Below are positions 1 to 6,813 of a stretch of DNA of 8,396 nt, piece after piece. Origin of the DNA: Planctomycetia bacterium (GTDB lineage Bacteria; Planctomycetota; Phycisphaerae; Phycisphaerales; SM1A02); assembly GCA_005799205.1 (NCBI GenBank), contig SYHM01000213.1, positions 1-8,396 on the forward strand, given 5' to 3'. Each line of letters opens with the position of its first letter. Position 1 is the first letter of the stretch. Position numbers and translations under genes: made by a program. The notes under the pieces were generated by a model. The model was not told the origin of the DNA and searched no databases. It saw only the letters and a program-made list of their open reading frames with translations.

Positions 1-1
1 C

Positions 2-469
2 ACGCGCGGCAAGCCAAAGTTTGCTGCCCACGAGGATCGGCTCGCTCGGCTTGAGGCACTACTCACGACCGCTCGGAGTGAAGCTCTCGACCTCGGTGAC
101 CGCGACGCCGATGCCTATCAAGCACTGAACGCACTTTGGAAACTCCCTGCCGATGAACGCTCCTCGCGAGCCTCGTGGCATGCCGCCGTGGCCGAGGCGA
201 TCGCCGCTCCAGCGGCCACCACCGATCTTGCCGTCAGTGTGCTCGCCGCGCTCACCTCGATGCGTGAGATCACCTCGGTGCAATTGGCGAGCGATTTGAA
301 AATCGCACAGCGATTCGCCCACGCCGCAGTCGAGAGCGCGCTCGCGAATGTTGAAGTCAATTTGCCGCAGCTCTGCGACGAAGCGATGCGTGCATCGTGG
401 CAGAGTTTCGTCATGACGCGGCGCGCCGAAGGGACGAGACTCGCCCAATCGGTGGCCATGGCGTTGTAG
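2..469 (+). CDS. Cyclodeaminase/cyclohydrolase (FTCD_C-like) family protein, C-terminal part, partial
   Basis: The frame is open from base 2 to a TAG at 467-469, giving 155 residues with no start in the window; the gene begins upstream. The visible part resembles the FTCD_C fold (formiminotransferase-cyclodeaminase C-terminal domain, methenyltetrahydrofolate cyclohydrolase FchA). It has a charged helix (visible residues 11-30), then 'DADAYQALNALWKLP' (35-49), where family members carry a similar D-A-x-A/Y/F...LP segment. An alanine-rich helix ending in P70 follows, then 'SDLKIAQRFAHAAVESALANVEVNLPQL' spread over 97-124, matching the family's S/N-D-x(n)-A-A-x-x-A-x-x-NV-x-x-N-L ending. Known members interconvert formimino-, methenyl- and formyl-tetrahydrofolate in the cytoplasm, so a one-carbon metabolism role is likely; the exact reaction cannot be told from a fragment. 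An internal GTG at 188 is not the start, because the homologous region extends well upstream of it. The alpha/beta hydrolase gene starts 12 bp downstream on the same strand, so the two may be co-transcribed. The assignment was made by eye without a profile search. Confidence 0.72.
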   Translation, partial: TRGKPKFAAHEDRLARLEALLTTARSEALDLGDRDADAYQALNALWKLPADERSSRASWHAAVAEAIAAPAATTDLAVSVLAALTSMREITSVQLASDLKIAQRFAHAAVESALANVEVNLPQLCDEAMRASWQSFVMTRRAEGTRLAQSVAMAL

Positions 470-474
470 AGGGA
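468..474 (+). promoter_or_regulatory. Ribosome binding site for the alpha/beta hydrolase
   Basis: AGAGGGA lies 7 nt before the ATG at 482 and overlaps the TAG stop of the preceding gene (467-469). Its position over the upstream stop codon suggests translational coupling of the two genes. It also fixes the start chosen for the hydrolase. Confidence 0.5.
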
Positions 475-481
475 ACACGCC

Positions 482-1453
482 ATGGGACTCGCCCTGCTGC
501 TGCTGATTGGAGGGTGCGTCGCCGCGCTCGGACTCGTTTGGGGAATTGTGCGCGACGCCCGTTGTCCTGCGCGGGCCACCGCAGGATGGGCGCTTGCGAG
601 AGGGCTGCAAGTCGATCCTGCGGCGCTCGGCCTCGAGTTCTCCGATGAGTGCTTCTGCGATGGGCTTCGTGCATGGAAGATTCGCGGTGGAGACCCGTCG
701 AGTGATGTCACGACGGTCCTGATCCACGGCTGGCGTCGCTCACGCATTGATTCGCTGCGACGCATTCACCCATGGTTTGCTCGAAGCCGCGAGCTGTGGC
801 TCATCGACCTCGCGGGTCATGGTGAGTCACCTCGCGGTCCAACTACCCTTGGCGTGCGCGATGTTGATGATGTCATGCATCTCGCACGCTCGCTCGTCGA
901 GGGGGCGCACGCGAACGCACCGCGCGCAACGCGTCTGCTGATCGTGGGACATTCGCTTGGGGCGTCGATCGGACTTCGCGCATCCGCGAGGCTCGAGCCG
1001 CAGTCGCTTGCGGGAGTCGTCGCAATCGCTCCCTACGAATCACTCGCAGAACCCCTCACCAATCGACTGGTGGCTCGCGCGCTGCCGGCGATCCCCTTCG
1101 CCAGAATCGCAGCCGGCTGGCTGCATGCGCTGTGCGGGGTCGAAGCAAGCCCATCCAAGGCACTCGCACAACTGCATCATGCAGAGGTCCCACTCCTGGT
1201 CATTGCGAGCACGCACGACGCAGTGGTCTCGGTCGAACATGTGGTCCAGATGGTCGCACAGGCGGATCACACGCGTGCGCGACACCCCCTCCATCTGTTC
1301 GTCGATCAATGCGCTTCTCACGACGATCTGGCCACCGCGGTTGACAACGAGGCAACAACACCTTGCGCAACCGCGATGCGCTCGTTTCTCGCAACGATTA
1401 CCGACTCGACGGCGAAGAAACAGCCGGGCGCAGCCACGAAAATCGAAGCGTGA
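482..1453 (+). CDS. Alpha/beta hydrolase with N-terminal membrane anchor
   Basis: A 323-residue protein. The start at 482 is supported by an AGAGGGA Shine-Dalgarno-like site at 468-474, and the ATG opens directly into a hydrophobic helix (residues 2-23), which is probably a membrane anchor or uncleaved signal. The rest has alpha/beta hydrolase landmarks in order: an oxyanion-hole 'LIHGW' (80-84), 'LIDLAGHGES' (107-116), the nucleophile elbow GHSLG with Ser158, an acid strand 'LLVIASTHD' with Asp246, and His280 in 'CASHDD'. The full Ser-Asp-His triad is therefore present and a serine hydrolase (esterase, lipase or related) is expected, with no way to name the substrate. The last ~20 residues (about 305-323) are polar and lie beyond the catalytic histidine. 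The final 56 bp overlap the 3' end of the convergent gene on the other strand. It follows the folate-enzyme gene by 12 bp, so an operon is plausible, but no functional link is evident. Confidence 0.85.
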   Translation: MGLALLLLIGGCVAALGLVWGIVRDARCPARATAGWALARGLQVDPAALGLEFSDECFCDGLRAWKIRGGDPSSDVTTVLIHGWRRSRIDSLRRIHPWFARSRELWLIDLAGHGESPRGPTTLGVRDVDDVMHLARSLVEGAHANAPRATRLLIVGHSLGASIGLRASARLEPQSLAGVVAIAPYESLAEPLTNRLVARALPAIPFARIAAGWLHALCGVEASPSKALAQLHHAEVPLLVIASTHDAVVSVEHVVQMVAQADHTRARHPLHLFVDQCASHDDLATAVDNEATTPCATAMRSFLATITDSTAKKQPGAATKIEA

Positions 1454-3239
1454 GTGCCTTCGGCTCGCTGCGCACATCCCACACCAATGGACCGACATAC
1501 CGCTTCAACAGCGCCTCATCGATCTTCTCGAGCGCCGGTTCGAATCCAGGGTCGAGTTGAAGTGGCACAAGGACATCGAGTGCATCTCCATCCGCATCAC
1601 GTCCCTCGGGTTCAATGACGACCGCCTCTGGCAACTCGTCATCTAGCGCGAGAATCGCCTTTCGATTTTCGTCGAGCAGCGCCGCCATGTCCGTGTAACC
1701 CCATCCGACGACTGCCCCAGAGGCGACGACCGAGGCGCACTGCTTGTACAGAGCACTCTCTGAAAGCGGCATTCGCGCCGAGTCGCTTGAAGCGCGAAGC
1801 GCCTGCTCGACTGCCGCTGGTGCTCCGATGACGAGAGCCCCAGCGCCAAGTCCGATCTCGACCCCAGGCAGATCGCCGCCGTAGACAATGTGCCCCTGAA
1901 AGTCGCGTGGATTCATCCCAGCGGACGGAAGCATCGTCGCGAGCACCGCATTGACTGCTTTCTCATCACTGCACTGAATGGCTGTGAATCCCTGCGAGGG
2001 CTCAGTGCCCCCCGCGCCTGCGTGCGACACAGTGAAAACCCCTGGGCCAAGACACGAAAACGCTCTTGAAAGTCCGGCGCTGTACTGCTGCATCAGTGGG
2101 GCGGCTGCATCTGCTTGATAGTCCGGCAGCGCGGCGAGCAGGTCTTCGATCATCGCAATGATGTCACCGAACCTCACATTCAGTCGCTGATAGGTCAGGG
2201 CATCCTCTCCAAGCAGTGCTGGCGGTTGCTCGAGCGGAGTCGCGTTTGACATGATCTTCATGATGCCGACCTTCTCGCCCTGCATGTACGCACTGGCACA
2301 GAGACTCATCATCGATCCCGCATCATCTCCGCGCGCGCCAAGGGCGACCGCTCGGACATCTCCAAAGAGTTCCTTGAGCACGATCGGCAACTCTGCGAAT
2401 GGACCAGAAAACACTGGATCGAGCAGTTCGGCAATCGGCGCGACGAGAACAACGGCAGCAATCTCTTGTTCACCAAGGATGGCATTCACTCCCTGCCAAT
2501 CTGGCGAAGACGCAACCGTCGCCCCACCTTTGCCGTTCGCGGATGCGATCGCTTCTTCAAGCGTTGCGACTGTGCTCGACGCGAAAAACTGGGTCCCGAC
2601 TCGGACGAAGTAGAGCGCCTCTGGAACAGCTGCAATCTCGCCGAGCGCGTCCAAGCCGCGTGGCCTGCGACGGCTCGGCGGCTGGGGATTGCTTGGATCA
2701 ATCTGTTCAGGCTCAGTGGGAAGCGTGACTCGCGTCGCCTTCGCCCCCCCTTGAATCTCAACCTCCTCGAACGACACGCCTGCGTCCTTCTCCATGTCAG
2801 CGATCAGAGCGGTGAAAATCTTCGCCGCGAGTTCAGCGCGATCGGCGTAGTCGGCATAGAGCAAGAGCCCAATCTCTGGTGCATCGAGTTCTTCATTGTG
2901 TTCAACAAAGAGTGAAAGCCCGACACACCCCGGCAGTGGCACTTCTGTTGCCTCCACCCCGAGTTGTTGCAGTGCGGCCGCACGCTCTTTCGCAGCGGCC
3001 TCGCGCCGAGCGGTCGCGATGGTCTCAAGCTCTGGAGCGTGCAAGATTTGACCAAGCGGCGACGCGTCGAATCGAGCGACACTCGCGTGGAGATCGCGGG
3101 CTGTCATCACAAACGCGCTCCCACGGGGTGCGATCGAAGCGAAGTCAACACCACCCGCACCCGAACTCGGCGCAACGGTGGCGGCGGCAACGAACGATGC
3201 AAGCAGAACGGGGACGAGTCGATTCATCATCACTGCCAT
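1398..3239 (-). CDS. Exported two-repeat protein of unknown function (DUF3352-like)
   Basis: A 613-residue protein. Residues 1-28 form a Sec-type signal peptide: Met/Asn/Arg, a long Leu/Ala/Val core, then a small-residue cleavage zone near 'SSGAGG'. The ATG at 3239 is chosen because AAGGAG sits 6 nt upstream; the ATGs at codons 4 and 5 would be too far from it. The mature part begins 'FASIAPRGSAFVMTARDL' (33-50), a P-x-x-A/S-x-x-hydrophobic opening typical of DUF3352-type exported proteins, followed by a short charged helix (78-93). A Pro/Arg-rich linker (172-195) separates this from the middle. Two stretches look like copies of one module: residues ~208-272 ('FFASSTVATLEEAI...') and ~459-522 ('ALVIGAPAAVEQAL...'), each a beta strand pair, then V-E/L-E-x-A helix, a polar loop, and a hydrophobic strand ending in an A-x-L-L segment. 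No catalytic motif is seen. It lies 87 bp behind the protease on the same strand, and its 3' end overlaps the convergent hydrolase. Location is probably periplasmic; function unknown. Confidence 0.8.
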   Translation of the reverse strand: MAVMMNRLVPVLLASFVAAATVAPSSGAGGVDFASIAPRGSAFVMTARDLHASVARFDASPLGQILHAPELETIATARREAAAKERAAALQQLGVEATEVPLPGCVGLSLFVEHNEELDAPEIGLLLYADYADRAELAAKIFTALIADMEKDAGVSFEEVEIQGGAKATRVTLPTEPEQIDPSNPQPPSRRRPRGLDALGEIAAVPEALYFVRVGTQFFASSTVATLEEAIASANGKGGATVASSPDWQGVNAILGEQEIAAVVLVAPIAELLDPVFSGPFAELPIVLKELFGDVRAVALGARGDDAGSMMSLCASAYMQGEKVGIMKIMSNATPLEQPPALLGEDALTYQRLNVRFGDIIAMIEDLLAALPDYQADAAAPLMQQYSAGLSRAFSCLGPGVFTVSHAGAGGTEPSQGFTAIQCSDEKAVNAVLATMLPSAGMNPRDFQGHIVYGGDLPGVEIGLGAGALVIGAPAAVEQALRASSDSARMPLSESALYKQCASVVASGAVVGWGYTDMAALLDENRKAILALDDELPEAVVIEPEGRDADGDALDVLVPLQLDPGFEPALEKIDEALLKRYVGPLVWDVRSEPKALTLRFSWLRPAVSSPSSR

Positions 3240-3245
3240 TGGATG

Positions 3246-3251
3246 CTCCTT
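3246..3251 (-). promoter_or_regulatory. Ribosome binding site for the exported two-repeat protein
   Basis: AAGGAG on the minus strand, 6 nt from the ATG at 3239. It is the best Shine-Dalgarno match in the window and decides between three nearby in-frame ATG codons in favour of the first. Confidence 0.7.
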
Positions 3252-3268
3252 GAAAGTCCCATTGAAAA

Positions 3269-3274
3269 ATCCTA
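3269..3274 (-). promoter_or_regulatory. Possible -10 element upstream of the exported two-repeat protein
   Basis: TAGGAT on the minus strand matches the sigma-70 type TATAAT at four of six positions and is followed by a T-rich run. Transcription would begin near 3262, leaving a leader of about 23 nt that contains the AAGGAG site. No convincing -35 hexamer is seen 16-18 bp further upstream. If real, this gene is transcribed on its own and not only by read-through from the protease. Confidence 0.3.
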
Positions 3275-3308
3275 GGACGGGGTGCGTGCGCGGTTGACCG
3301 AACTGAGA

Positions 3309-3324
3309 CCTCTCGGGCGAGAGG
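3309..3324 (-). terminator. Hairpin just after the protease stop codon, candidate terminator
   Basis: A perfect 6-bp inverted repeat (CCTCTC / GAGAGG) with a 4-nt loop begins 2 bases after the TAA stop of the protease (3327-3329). In the direction of transcription it is followed by TCTCAGTT, not a clean T-run, so it is at best a weak intrinsic terminator, or a 3'-end stabilising hairpin. It sits in the 87-bp gap between the two minus-strand genes and may partly separate their expression. Confidence 0.35.
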
Positions 3325-3326
3325 GG

Positions 3327-4328
3327 TTAGCCACCGCTCGCATCTTTCACTTGTGGCGGGGGCTGAAAATCCTTGCGCGGAGGTGGTTTCAAGTAGTTGT
3401 TCCCCGAGTTCGGATTGTTGCGGTCAAAGGCAAATGCCTCTCGATTGCGCACGAAATCCTTCACATACCGAGCGGGAATCGCAAAGCCGAGCGACTCTCC
3501 TCCTCGAATCACCATATTGGTGATCCCAACGACTTCGCCGCGTGTGTTAAAGAGGGGTCCACCAGAATTACCTGGATTGATCGCTGTATCGGTTTGGATG
3601 TAGGCGAGCCCATCGAAGTTGCGCAGGGTCGTCGACACGACCCCTTGCGTCATCGTTCGCTCGAGCCCGAGTGGATTGCCGATGGCAAACACAGGTTGAC
3701 CGATCTCGAGACCATCCTGCAGGACGACAGGAGCGCACCCGAAGTCCTTCCCTTCCGGATGTTTGATGCGAATCAGTGCGAGGTCCATGTGATTGTTGAT
3801 CGCGATCAACTCAACATCTTCGATCTCAATCCGCTTGAGCGTGCCATCCGCTTCTGGCAGCCAGATCGTCGCCCGTAGATTCGTCTCACCTTGAACGACA
3901 TGCGCGTTGGTGATCGCGTACCCCTGCGGATTGATAATGACTCCCGAACCGAGTCCGCCAGGAGTCGACACCTTGATGACGGCCGGCCCGATGATCTTTG
4001 CGTGCTCGCGTGGCGAGAGCTCTGGAAGATTTGACGCGGTCGAGAAGAGCGTGTCCTCGGTCCGCTGAATCTGCGAGACCCCTTGGGCATTTTGCACTTC
4101 AGCGATATCTGCCATCTCGAAGACGATCACATCCGGGCCCACATCGAGCCACACGCGGCGATCACTTCGCTTCACAATGGCGCCTTCGATTCGCCGACCA
4201 CTCTTGAGCACGACAACGTCCGATGCTGCCGCGGGCAGTGTCACCGCCGTTTCATCGCCGCGCGCGGGCGCGAGATCAGACCAAGTCCACGCGACAAGAG
4301 AGACGAGGATCGCACATCGAATGTTCAT
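3327..4328 (-). CDS. Exported S1C (HtrA/Deg-like) trypsin-fold serine protease without PDZ domain
   Basis: A 333-residue protein. Residues 1-24 are a signal peptide (hydrophobic core 6-16, cleavage likely near 'APARGDE'), so it acts in the periplasm or at the cell surface. Residues ~36-80 form a small beta domain: 'VVVLKSGRRIEGAIVKRSD' then 'VWLDVGPDVIVFEMADIAEV', of the kind often found at the front of planctomycete exported proteins. The protease domain (~105-295) has all three catalytic residues: His143 in 'TNAHVV', Asp182 in 'NNHMDLALI' and Ser255 in 'NPGNSGGPL'. It ends at 'ESLGFAIPARYV' (278-289), where HtrA proteins normally enter a PDZ domain; here only a short Asn/Pro-rich tail (303-333) with 'PPP' runs follows. 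The ATG at 4328 is chosen because it begins the signal peptide and has GGAG 8 nt upstream; the frame stays open to 4706, but that part overlaps the divergent gene and has no export signal. Family members degrade or process misfolded envelope proteins; the actual substrate is unknown. Confidence 0.9.
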   Translation of the reverse strand: MNIRCAILVSLVAWTWSDLAPARGDETAVTLPAAASDVVVLKSGRRIEGAIVKRSDRRVWLDVGPDVIVFEMADIAEVQNAQGVSQIQRTEDTLFSTASNLPELSPREHAKIIGPAVIKVSTPGGLGSGVIINPQGYAITNAHVVQGETNLRATIWLPEADGTLKRIEIEDVELIAINNHMDLALIRIKHPEGKDFGCAPVVLQDGLEIGQPVFAIGNPLGLERTMTQGVVSTTLRNFDGLAYIQTDTAINPGNSGGPLFNTRGEVVGITNMVIRGGESLGFAIPARYVKDFVRNREAFAFDRNNPNSGNNYLKPPPRKDFQPPPQVKDASGG

Positions 4329-4336
4329 GAGAGTGG

Positions 4337-4340
4337 CTCC
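4337..4340 (-). promoter_or_regulatory. Ribosome binding site for the S1C protease
   Basis: GGAG on the minus strand, 8 nt from the ATG at 4328. It supports the signal-peptide start over the longer open frame that runs on to 4706. Confidence 0.5.
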
Positions 4341-4352
4341 AGAGCTGATGCC

Positions 4353-4363
4353 GTTACTATAAC
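4353..4363. promoter_or_regulatory. Symmetric AT-rich core, possible bidirectional promoter
   Basis: The 60-bp gap between the divergent protease and propeller genes contains GTTA-CTA-TAAC, a perfect 4-bp inverted repeat around a 3-bp centre and the only AT-rich patch there. On the minus strand it reads TATAGT (five of six matches to a -10 box), giving a leader of about 20 nt with the protease ribosome site inside. On the plus strand it reads TACTAT (four of six), giving a leader of about 22 nt to the ATG at 4389. No clear -35 boxes are seen on either side. Confidence 0.4.
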
Positions 4364-4388
4364 GCACTCCCGCTGGTCCACGCCGCTC

Positions 4389-6773
4389 ATGCGAACACTC
4401 ACACTCCATCGTGCGCTTCTCGCGCTTGCACCACTTGTTCTCGTACCGACGACACTGATCGCGCAGACTGCCGCTCCGCACGGCGATCAGCTCGCAGAGC
4501 ACTTCGGCTTTGACGGACTCGACGCGATCAAGGTTGACAAAGGTGCCGGGGCACTCGCGCACGGAGACATTGATGGCGATGGGCGTATCGATCTTGTCGC
4601 GATCAACAACCGCAACAGTCGCATCGACGTGCTCTATCAGAAAGTGGGAGCGAAGCCGACGGATGAGACGCCTGCGCCTTCGAGCGTGAACGAGATCCCC
4701 CAGCACTGGCGCTTTCGCCGAGTCGAGATTCCAGTTTCAGACGAAGTTGGCGCGGTCCTTCCCGTCGACTTTGACGGCGACAAGCGCATGGACCTCATCT
4801 ATACCGCAGTCGCGGGCAAGATCGTGTTTCTGCGCCAGAGCGCTCCTGGGGTCTTCGAAGTTGCACGCAAACACACCGTGAAAGGGCTGAACCCGCAACA
4901 CTTCGCCATCGCAGTTTCGAATCTCACGGGCGACGCGTCACCTGAGCTCGTTGGAATCACAAATGGCCGCGTCCAGATCTGGCCCTTCAAGGGGTCTGAC
5001 CTTGGCACACCGACCGAAGTGGCATCAGGAAACGGAGCGATTGTCGCGCTGCTCACCGGCGACCTCGATGGCGACGGCACCGACGACCTCGTCGGTCTCA
5101 TGCCCGACGATGCTGCACCGATTCGCGCCTGGTTTGGATCCAAACACGATGGCACGGTCTCACTTGGGGCCCAATCACGGTTCGAGATGCCGCCGCTTCG
5201 CGATGCCGATCTCGTGCCGCTGCCTGGCCAGAAAGGGGCAGCACTTGCGGTTGTCGAGAAGCCGTCGAAGCGCGTTGTGTTGCTCAATGTTTCGAGCGAA
5301 CCTATCACCGAGGGAGGCGATCAAGAAGCCAGCTTGCAAACATGGTCCTTCACAGACAGTGGAAATCGAAAGCGTGATACCGCAATTGCAGACATCAATG
5401 GCGATGGACTTCCGGACCTCCTCGCAACGAACACCGAAGCGAATGCAGTCTCGATCTTCCGCCAGATCCCAGGCCGCGGATTCGTGCAGGCCGAGCATTC
5501 ACCTGCGTACAGCGACCTGGACTTCGTGGTTGCTGGTGATATCGATGGCGACTCCAAGGCCGAAGTCTTCATGAGTAGCGAGAAGGAAGGCGTTGTCGGT
5601 CGCGCAGCATTCACTTCCGACGCGCTCAACTTTCCACAGACGATGCCACTGACAAGTGGGTCGGTCCCAACCGCCCTCGGTCTCGTGCAAGTTGACAGAA
5701 AGCACTGGATCGCTGTCATTGGCAAAGATGGTCGCTCCTATTCGATCGAGCTACAGCCTGCCGATGGAAGCGCAGGCAAGGTCACGATTCCACTTGGCGC
5801 GCTGAGTCGGGCTCCAGACACAATCATGCCACTCGATGCAGATCAAGATGGTTTGACTGATCTGTTGCTCTTCACGCCTGAGAAGCCGATGGTGATGTTG
5901 CGCCACGAGTCGCCAGCGGCGGATCAACCGGCTGCAGCCACTCCAACCTTCAAGGCGCTTGAAAGCAAGGACATGGCGCAGTTCGGTCTCGCTCAGGCAG
6001 CCAACGCCCAGAACACAACGACCGCGGACATCGATGGAGACGGCAAGTCAGAACTGCTTGTGGCGGATCGGAACTTTGTACGCGCACTTCGGTTTGACAC
6101 ACAACTGGGATGGCAGGTCGTTGAACAGATCAATGCACCACGCGGAGACACGAAGTTCAGCTCACTCGCGAGGCAGGGCGACCAGATCGCCGCTGGAGAC
6201 CGAGAGAACGGGCGCGTCGTTATCTTCGCGCGCGATGCCGCCGCCAAGAAGTGGAAGCAGGTCGACGAGTTTGATGTCAAGGGATTCAAGTTCAACTCAC
6301 TCGCCGCTGGTCCATTTACTGGCACCAAGGACGAAGGGCTTCTGTTGATCGGCGACGATGGGTTCGGCGTCATGCGATTTTCGGGTGCGCGCGAGAAACT
6401 TGAAGAACTCTCCTCGTGGCGCACAGACGACATCGGGCAGGTTCCGCACGAACTGGGGGTTGGCGATCTCAACGCCGACGGGATGACTGATCTCGTCGTG
6501 CTCGACGCGGGCAAGCAGATGCTCGAGGTGCTCGGGGTGAGTCAAGCGAAGTCGCTGCTCCCCGCAGTCAGTTTTCGTGTCTTTGAAAGTCGCCTCTTCT
6601 CAGGTGGTGAGCCGCGCGAGTTTGAACCGAGTCAGGCACTCATCGAGGATGTCACGGGAGATGGGGCGGCTGACCTCATCCTCATGTGTCATGATCGCAT
6701 TTTGCTCTACCCACAAATGACACAGGCATCGTCGACGACGCCCGCAGCAGCAGAGCCACACAAGGCCCACTGA
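4389..6773 (+). CDS. Secreted FG-GAP/VCBS-type repeat protein, probable double beta-propeller
   Basis: A 794-residue protein starting at the ATG at 4389, which begins a signal peptide (residues 1-27: Arg/His n-region, long Leu/Ala/Val core, 'LIAQTA' cleavage zone). No good Shine-Dalgarno site precedes it. The frame is open further upstream, to 4083, but that stretch lies inside the divergent protease gene. Ten D-x-D/N-x-D-G-x-x-D-L type motifs mark FG-GAP/VCBS repeats, at residues about 60, 126, 178, 224, 334, 383, 482, 546, 692 and 753; the best copies are GDIDGDGRIDL, GDLDGDGTDDL, ADINGDGLPDL and ADIDGDGKSEL. These loops bind calcium in related proteins. Four degenerate blade-like stretches fill the wider gaps, near 275, 430, 591 and 636. 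No enzyme domain, membrane anchor or sorting signal is seen at the C-terminus, which ends in an Ala/Pro/Thr-rich tail. Integrin-like propellers usually act in binding or adhesion outside the cytoplasm. It probably shares a promoter region with the protease. Confidence 0.88.
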   Translation: MRTLTLHRALLALAPLVLVPTTLIAQTAAPHGDQLAEHFGFDGLDAIKVDKGAGALAHGDIDGDGRIDLVAINNRNSRIDVLYQKVGAKPTDETPAPSSVNEIPQHWRFRRVEIPVSDEVGAVLPVDFDGDKRMDLIYTAVAGKIVFLRQSAPGVFEVARKHTVKGLNPQHFAIAVSNLTGDASPELVGITNGRVQIWPFKGSDLGTPTEVASGNGAIVALLTGDLDGDGTDDLVGLMPDDAAPIRAWFGSKHDGTVSLGAQSRFEMPPLRDADLVPLPGQKGAALAVVEKPSKRVVLLNVSSEPITEGGDQEASLQTWSFTDSGNRKRDTAIADINGDGLPDLLATNTEANAVSIFRQIPGRGFVQAEHSPAYSDLDFVVAGDIDGDSKAEVFMSSEKEGVVGRAAFTSDALNFPQTMPLTSGSVPTALGLVQVDRKHWIAVIGKDGRSYSIELQPADGSAGKVTIPLGALSRAPDTIMPLDADQDGLTDLLLFTPEKPMVMLRHESPAADQPAAATPTFKALESKDMAQFGLAQAANAQNTTTADIDGDGKSELLVADRNFVRALRFDTQLGWQVVEQINAPRGDTKFSSLARQGDQIAAGDRENGRVVIFARDAAAKKWKQVDEFDVKGFKFNSLAAGPFTGTKDEGLLLIGDDGFGVMRFSGAREKLEELSSWRTDDIGQVPHELGVGDLNADGMTDLVVLDAGKQMLEVLGVSQAKSLLPAVSFRVFESRLFSGGEPREFEPSQALIEDVTGDGAADLILMCHDRILLYPQMTQASSTTPAAAEPHKAH

Positions 6774-6782
6774 GTCCTCGTG

Positions 6783-6808
6783 CTCACGCACGCGGCTGAA
6801 TGCGTGAG
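6783..6808. terminator. Perfect hairpin between convergent genes, candidate bidirectional terminator
   Basis: CTCACGCA (6783-6790) and TGCGTGAG (6801-6808) form a perfect 8-bp stem with a 10-nt loop, within the 40 bp separating the stop codons of the propeller protein (6771-6773) and citrate synthase (6814-6816). Position and symmetry suit a terminator serving both strands. No T-tract follows on either strand, so it is not a textbook rho-independent terminator. A second small inverted repeat (TCAGGC/GCCTGA, 6814-6828, 3-nt loop) lies next to it, over the last codons of citrate synthase. Confidence 0.45.
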
Positions 6809-6813
6809 GCCCT

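Noticed and set aside
118..765. Minus-strand open frames opposite the folate enzyme and the hydrolase.
   Set aside because: They are Ser/Arg/Ala-rich shadow translations without recognisable domains, opposite two well-supported genes.
957..1646. A 229-residue plus-strand open frame across the hydrolase 3' end and into the minus-strand gene.
   Set aside because: The translation is rich in Arg, Ser and Trp without any motif, typical of an out-of-frame reading of GC-rich DNA. The hydrolase triad in the other frame is intact.
2466..2915. A 149-residue plus-strand open frame opposite the exported two-repeat protein.
   Set aside because: It is Arg-rich, has no motif or ribosome site, and lies wholly inside a gene with a signal peptide and good start.
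4083..4388. In-frame upstream extension of the propeller protein (102 more residues).
   Set aside because: It lies antisense inside the protease gene, looks like a shadow translation rich in His and Arg, and would place the signal peptide internally.
4329..4706. In-frame upstream extension of the protease open frame (126 more residues).
   Set aside because: The extension lacks an export signal, overlaps the divergent propeller gene, and would bury the signal peptide that starts at 4328 with its own ribosome site.
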